From Cyclostephanos tholiformis (lineage: Eukaryota; Bacillariophyta; Thalassiosirophyceae; Thalassiosirales; Thalassiosiraceae), in contig JALLPB010001023.1 of NCBI GenBank assembly GCA_036939975.1, positions 1 to 11,647 of the forward strand: a stretch of DNA of 11,647 bases, read 5' to 3'. A program made the translations under genes and the position numbers. Shown in pieces: positions 8,069-11,647 of the stretch. Under the pieces are notes generated by a model. The model did no database searches. It was given only the letters and a program-made list of their open reading frames with translations, and was not told where the DNA came from. Every line of letters begins with the position of its first letter. Within the stretch, counting starts at the first letter, position 1.

Positions 8069-9472
8069 GACTGAAAATCCATGTTAGCGGCGTGCGAATA
8101 GAGAAAAAGGAAGTGGTTCGTTCGTTATTTCAGAAAGTAATCCGCGTTGTTATCGTTTCGTCCCAGGCGCTACGAATTTTGCCGGTTCTATGGTTTTTCG
8201 GGCCGGACAGGTTGTGGAACATTCATTGAATCTAATTGAAAAATTACCCCCCGACCTACTTTGACCGAACAAACAACGGTTATTTTCTTGCACATTCGTC
8301 TTCTCCTGCTACTGATGCGTTCCCTCTGACGATTTAGCCATGGGTGCACTCAATGGGATATTGTCGATTTGCACGCGAATGAATTTGGCCATCCACCCCC
8401 CCTCCCCCCCTCATGCCCACACCCCGACTTTACATCTAAACGGGCTTTTTTTATAACATGTTAGGGTCCGACGTCGAGGATGTCATCGCATCAAATAGTC
8501 ACGATTACGATTCTTATCCTTCGAATCGTACGCTTCCCGTGCACATAGTATCTGGGACTTGGCGGTAAATCACTCCTAACGAATGTCTTGTTTGTTGTTG
8601 CTCGACAGAATCGGACCGACGGAGATTGAGGGCAACGCCGACCCAAGACAAGCTGCGGGAATAACATGTACAGACCGCTGCTTGGAACGTTTGGGTCTGT
8701 GGGCCACCATGACAAGGCGGCGAGATCGACGACGATGTCTTAGATCTTGAATCTGAGGACGTATTCGTCCGCTCTAATGGAGGTGACAGCATAAGGAGCG
8801 TCAAGTACATCAGACGACAAGAAGGATAAAACTGTTGGCATAAAAGATCGATGCTGCTGTTGAAAATTTTGATCGATGATCTTATTTTGGGAACGAACAC
8901 GAGTCGTAGGCAGGGGCGAGACTTTTAGGCGAGATATTTGCTGCGTGCGACTCATTTCATGGGTGAATTCTTCACACGTATGTCCACGCGGGTTCGTGTT
9001 CCGGAAGAAGATGCGAGCAGTCATTACCGAATTCTCGCCGCCAGCTTTACGACTCGGTAGTCATGTGTTCGAACGTTGGCGAGAACGGGCCGATGAAATG
9101 TTTGCCTGTCAAACGGATTTAGGAAACGCAATGCAAGCAGGATGTGGAGTGTTATTTGGTGCGCAAGACAGATCCATACTTAGCTTTATGTCAGTGTGAG
9201 GAGAGTTTGCTGCAAAGTCAAAGTGAAAAACCTAGTGAACCGAGGTGTTTTCCTTCCAAGGGGAAACGGACCCATAGCTCGGTATGGGAGCCTGAGTACT
9301 TTCTAATTTATGAATAATCCGGCAGTTTAGACTCAATGGTCTAGCCGACAACATTTTGCCACAGTCCACAATCTAGTGATTGCTTCCTCTGCTTGGGCAA
9401 AGTTTTTATCTGAACTCTCCGTGTAAAACCCGTCACATGATCAATGCCGATACAAATGACTGAAGCACAGCA
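8069..9472. other. Region without an established gene; short coding-like segments
   Basis: GC content falls back to the level of the flanks. Three plus-strand stretches look weakly coding. First, 8167-8264 is a possible third exon of the preceding gene. Second, 8458-8564 joined to 8609-8750 would give 82 residues across a 44-nt GT-AG gap with a CTAAC branch-like word, though 44 nt is short beside the other introns here. Third, 9010-9199 (62 codons, giving RLGSHVFERWRERADEMF and more) is open to a TGA. An overlapping frame at 8713-8826 (GGEIDDDVLDLESEDVFV...) is also plausible. None shows a domain I recognise and they do not join into one convincing model. They could be exons of an unpredicted gene or relics. 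9200-9472 holds the 3' flank of the FNR gene, and I see nothing else there. Confidence 0.35.
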
Positions 9473-11058
9473 TTAGTACACTTCAACATGCCACTGCTTC
9501 TTCTCCTTTAAGCCCTTGATGAATGTCTCATACTCCAGTCCCTTGGTCTTACACACCTCCTCGAGCATTCCCTGAATACCGGGCATCATTCCCTTCAAGC
9601 CGCAGAAATAAATGTGTGCACCGCCCTCCAGCTTGGCAAAGATCTCATCGGCATACTCCTCCACCTTATCCTGAATATACATCTTTCCACCCTTCTTATT
9701 CTCCTGCTCACGGCTCAGGGCGTAGTCCAAACGGAAGTTATCGGGGAATTTGGCCTTAGCCTCTTGGAATTCGTCGTCATACAGCAAGGCATCGCTGTTG
9801 GCGACGCCGAGGAAAAGCCACGCCTGTCCCTTGTACGCCTTGGCCGCGGGGGTGTTTTCGAAGAATAGCCGACGGATGAAGCCGCGGTATGGGGCGATTC
9901 CGGTGCCGGTCGCGACCATGATGTAATCCGTCTCGGGATTCTCTTCCGGCAAGAGCATCACCTTGCCCGCCGGTCCGGTCATCGCGATTTCATCCCCCGG
10001 TTTGGTGTCGCACAGGAAGTTGGAGCAGACGCCCTTCTTCGCGGGATCGTCTGCCTTCAACTCCGGACACCAGTAGGTGGCGCGCCTAACGCAGAGAGAG
10101 CCGGTTTTCCCGGACATGTCATCACCATAACGAGAGGACGCGATGGAGTACAAACGAACGGAGTGAGGCTTGCCATCCTTTTCGCGAGTGCCGGGCGGGA
10201 TGACGCCCCAAGATTGACCCTCCCAGTACTGAGAAATTCGGACGAAATCGATGAGAATCTCACGCGTCCATCGCAAAAAACAACGAGGTTGTAATACATC
10301 ATATGACGAACTCACCGGGAAATCGCCCTTGTGGTCGATGACAATGTGACAGGTTTCGCCCGTCGCCTTGGGCCCGACGATGCGCTTGGTGCTCACGACC
10401 TTACCGGTGAAGGGCGCCTTATTCTTGTAAACGTTGACGGGCACGGTCGACTGATCCCAGTAGGGACTCGCCTCCAAGAAGTCCTGCGCCTTCTCGCCTC
10501 CCGATGATGACGTGAGCTTGATCACCGCTGCACCGGCGGCAACGACGCCGGCACCCGCCGCGAGAAGCCTTTGGGTGTTATCGACATTTTTCACGACCTC
10601 GACTACCTCCACGGCCTTTTTCGCGGCGAGGGCCGCCGGGGGGAAACCGCCGGTGGTGAATGCGACGGAGGATAGGACGCCGGCGGTCCTCGCGAGTGTC
10701 TTTCCGGTCGAGATGGGTATGTGGATATCATTTCCGTCAGTAAAAGCAAATCAATGGCCACTGACAATAACCACATTGCGCCAACATGCTTACCTTCAAT
10801 GCGCGCTTGCGCTTCGAACCATTTTCATCCGCCGCCATGCCAAGGGATGTTGAGGATGCATGGCGATTCGTACTGCGGGGGAAGAGAACGACGGACAAAG
10901 AGACATGTACGACGGACAACAACTCAGGACATCCAGCGTAACGAAAGACGACGAAAGAGGTTAGGACATACTTACACCGGGGTCGAAGGCAACACGATCG
11001 GCATGAATGCATTAGCCGACGCCAGGAGGGTAGCCGCAGCAAAGATTAGCTTCGCCAT
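9473..11058 (-). CDS. petH: Plastid ferredoxin-NADP+ reductase, four exons, 433 aa
   Basis: FNR transfers electrons from reduced ferredoxin to NADP+ at the stromal face of photosystem I. Spliced model on the minus strand: 11058-10976, 10872-10794, 10699-10316 and 10228-9473, with introns of 103, 94 and 87 nt. Donors are GTAAGT, GTAAGC and GTGAGT; acceptors are GCAG, AAAG and TCAG. All phases agree. Residues 1-17 form a hydrophobic signal peptide ending in ANAFMP, an ASAFAP-like cleavage motif with Phe at 18, typical of red-derived complex plastids. A Ser/Thr/basic transit stretch follows. The catalytic part starts near 140. It has RLYS (207-210) and GVCSNFL (248-254) for FAD binding, GTGIAP (290-295) for NADP+ binding, and the usual C-terminal VEVY, whose Tyr stacks on the flavin. 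Residues 55-116 are unusual for FNR: two hydrophobic Ala/Gly/Val-rich segments around a Val/Glu-rich helix. Intron 2 has a purine-rich acceptor (GGAAAG), but TACTGAC about 30 nt upstream is a good branch site and the frame requires this junction. Confidence 0.93.
10229..10315 (-). other. Intron 3 of the FNR gene: 87 nt, in frame and stop-free
   Basis: The sense strand begins GTGAGT and ends TTTCTCAG. It interrupts the otherwise continuous FNR sequence between GDFP and YWEGQSWG. Its length is a multiple of three, its phase is 0 and it contains no stop, so unspliced RNA would still be translated with 29 extra residues. The inserted residues do not resemble FNR, and removal restores the family consensus FPYWEGQS. 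Confidence 0.93.
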
Positions 11059-11230
11059 GGTGGGAGTAGAAAGAAACATAGGTATTATGGAGGAAGCTAT
11101 GATGGAAGCGAGGGGCGGGATCGTATCGCCTCTCGTCTCCCTTCAAGACTGACGTGAATGACGTATCCATGTCCGCCCTCTTTTCCCTTTTCCGCTTCTT
11201 ACAGTCTAAAAAGGTAGATAGGTGACTACC
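11059..11230 (-). promoter_or_regulatory. Proximal 5' flank of the FNR gene
   Basis: This is about 170 bp between the FNR start codon and the inverted-repeat element. It contains a pyrimidine-rich stretch (11178-11202 on the plus strand) and the small inverted repeat AGGTAG/CTACCT (about 11212-11231). No light-responsive or core promoter element can be named. The role is inferred from position. Confidence 0.35.
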
Positions 11231-11420
11231 TACTACAGTTTCCAAATCAATCTTTTTTCCCACGCTCGGGAGGATAATATTTCAATTAATTCCCAAGTGA
11301 GCTTTCTCGCATGAACCGAAAAATTCAAACGTTTAATGAACTCTGTACGAATCAACGAAGGAAATAATTAATAATATCCTCCCTAAAGTGGGAAAAAAGA
11401 TTGATTTGGAAACTGTAGTA
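11231..11420. mobile_element. MITE with Tc1/mariner-like ends
   Basis: The left arm 11231-11263 and right arm 11388-11420 are perfect 33-bp inverted repeats. Pairing continues inward with four mismatches to about 11281/11370, giving 47 of 51 positions paired around an ~88-base centre. Next to each end is TA followed inward by CAGTTTCCAAATC, so the element proper can be read as 11236-11415 flanked by TA on both sides. TA target duplication and CAGT-type ends are established features of Tc1/mariner transposons and their non-autonomous derivatives. There is no coding capacity. The family assignment is inference; the inverted repeat is direct observation. Confidence 0.7.
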
Positions 11421-11427
11421 CTACAGT
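11412..11427. repeat. 16-bp perfect palindrome ACTGTAGTACTACAGT
   Basis: It lies at the outer right end of the inverted-repeat element. It can be read as two CAGT ends back to back around TAGTACTA, as expected where two TA-flanked elements abut. Confidence 0.8.
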
Positions 11428-11540
11428 GCCCACTACAATTGTCCCGAGGCAAAAATCTAAGATTTTTGCCTCAGCACTATTCCTATAGTTGGCCTCTACG
11501 AGACGTTAGGCCGCCTCTTCTTTCTCGTTGGGGGCTACTG
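11424..11540. mobile_element. Possible second, degenerate TA-flanked mini-element
   Basis: The left end TA-CAGTGCCCAC (11422-11433) resembles the inverted right end TA-CAGTAGCCCCC (11542-11530), again with TA outside. Inside lies the 27-base palindrome at 11446-11472. The terminal match is short and gapped, so this is only a candidate. The sequence may instead be a rearranged part of the neighbouring element. Confidence 0.3.
11446..11472. repeat. 27-base hairpin, 13-bp perfect arms
   Basis: GAGGCAAAAATCT, one central A, then AGATTTTTGCCTC form a perfect inverted repeat with almost no loop. As DNA it is a near-ideal cruciform; as RNA it would need to open a few central pairs to form a loop. 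Confidence 0.9.
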
Positions 11541-11549
11541 TAGGAATAG
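11477..11549. repeat. Inverted repeat, 13-bp arms with one mismatch
   Basis: CTATTCCTATAGT (11477-11489) pairs with ACTGTAGGAATAG (11537-11549), 12 of 13 bases, around 47 bases that include a smaller TTGGCC...TAGGCC-type inverted pair. It belongs to the inverted-repeat cluster upstream of the FNR gene. Confidence 0.75.
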
Positions 11550-11647
11550 AAGAAAAGCAAAAAGGGGTTGACTATATAGCACCAGAATGAACTTTACCGT
11601 CGAACACGCGGCCATAACAATCGAAAACAGCACTTTTCAGAAAGAGA
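11550..11647. other. Right-edge sequence, nothing assigned
   Basis: I see no coding region, RNA gene or repeat that can be supported in the last ~100 bases. Confidence 0.4.

Noticed and set aside
7260..8087. 275-codon plus-strand frame
   Set aside because: It overlaps the spliced membrane-protein gene in another frame, runs through its intron, and consists mostly of Arg/Val/Thr runs from the CGT and GAC repeats.
9473..10612. FNR as a single 379-residue frame
   Set aside because: It reads through the 87-nt intron, which inserts non-homologous residues into the FAD domain. It also begins at a GTG inside exon 3, so it lacks the plastid leader.
1..11647. tRNA, rRNA or CRISPR array
   Set aside because: Scanning for T-loop-like GTTCGAAT words found only isolated matches without acceptor stems. 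No regularly spaced direct repeats and no rRNA-like sequence were seen.

Overview
The window is nuclear DNA from a eukaryotic alga with a red-derived complex plastid, most probably a diatom. The best evidence is the gene at the right end. It encodes ferredoxin-NADP+ reductase with a two-part leader: a hydrophobic signal peptide ending in an ASAFAP-like ANAFMP motif, then a Ser/Thr/basic transit-like stretch. Several genes are split by short introns (77-152 nt) with GTGAGT/GTAAGT-like donors and CAG/AAG acceptors. There is no operon structure and no prokaryotic signal.

Layout from left to right. 1-523 holds a decayed minus-strand Ty1/copia-like retrotransposon fragment with a recognisable aspartic protease signature. 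524-923 is non-coding, with a small cluster of repeated and inverted GTAGGAGTA units. 924-2570 (+) encodes a 548-residue, Ser-rich and acidic, probably disordered protein of unknown function. Convergent to it, 2723-4567 (-) is a six-exon gene for a membrane protein with about seven transmembrane segments. Its frame closes only after splicing, and two of its exons are very small (31 and 45 nt). 4568-4839 is its upstream region.

From about 4840 to 8080 the DNA becomes strikingly GC- and CpG-rich, with C12, G15 and G-quadruplex-type tracts. The left half of this block (4840-6340) is open in many frames on both strands and I cannot assign a gene with confidence. The right half holds a divergent pair: a proteasome assembly chaperone 4 (PSMG4/PAC4)-like gene at 6482-7099 (-), and a spliced gene for a small single-pass membrane protein, possibly mitochondrial, starting at 7369 (+). 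The 269 bp between their starts contains a (TAGG)n microsatellite and several palindromes.

8069-9472 has no gene I can establish, only short coding-like stretches. 9473-11058 (-) is the four-exon plastid FNR gene. Upstream of it, 11231-11420 is a miniature inverted-repeat element with ends like Tc1/mariner, followed by further inverted repeats up to about 11550.

The genes do not form a pathway. They are independent housekeeping or lineage-specific genes (photosynthetic electron transfer, proteasome assembly, membrane proteins) among small mobile-element remnants. I found no convincing undescribed multi-gene system. The most interesting points are the gene models hidden by splicing, the stop-free 87-nt intron in the FNR gene, the unusual FNR N-terminal extension and the composition of the 4840-8080 block.
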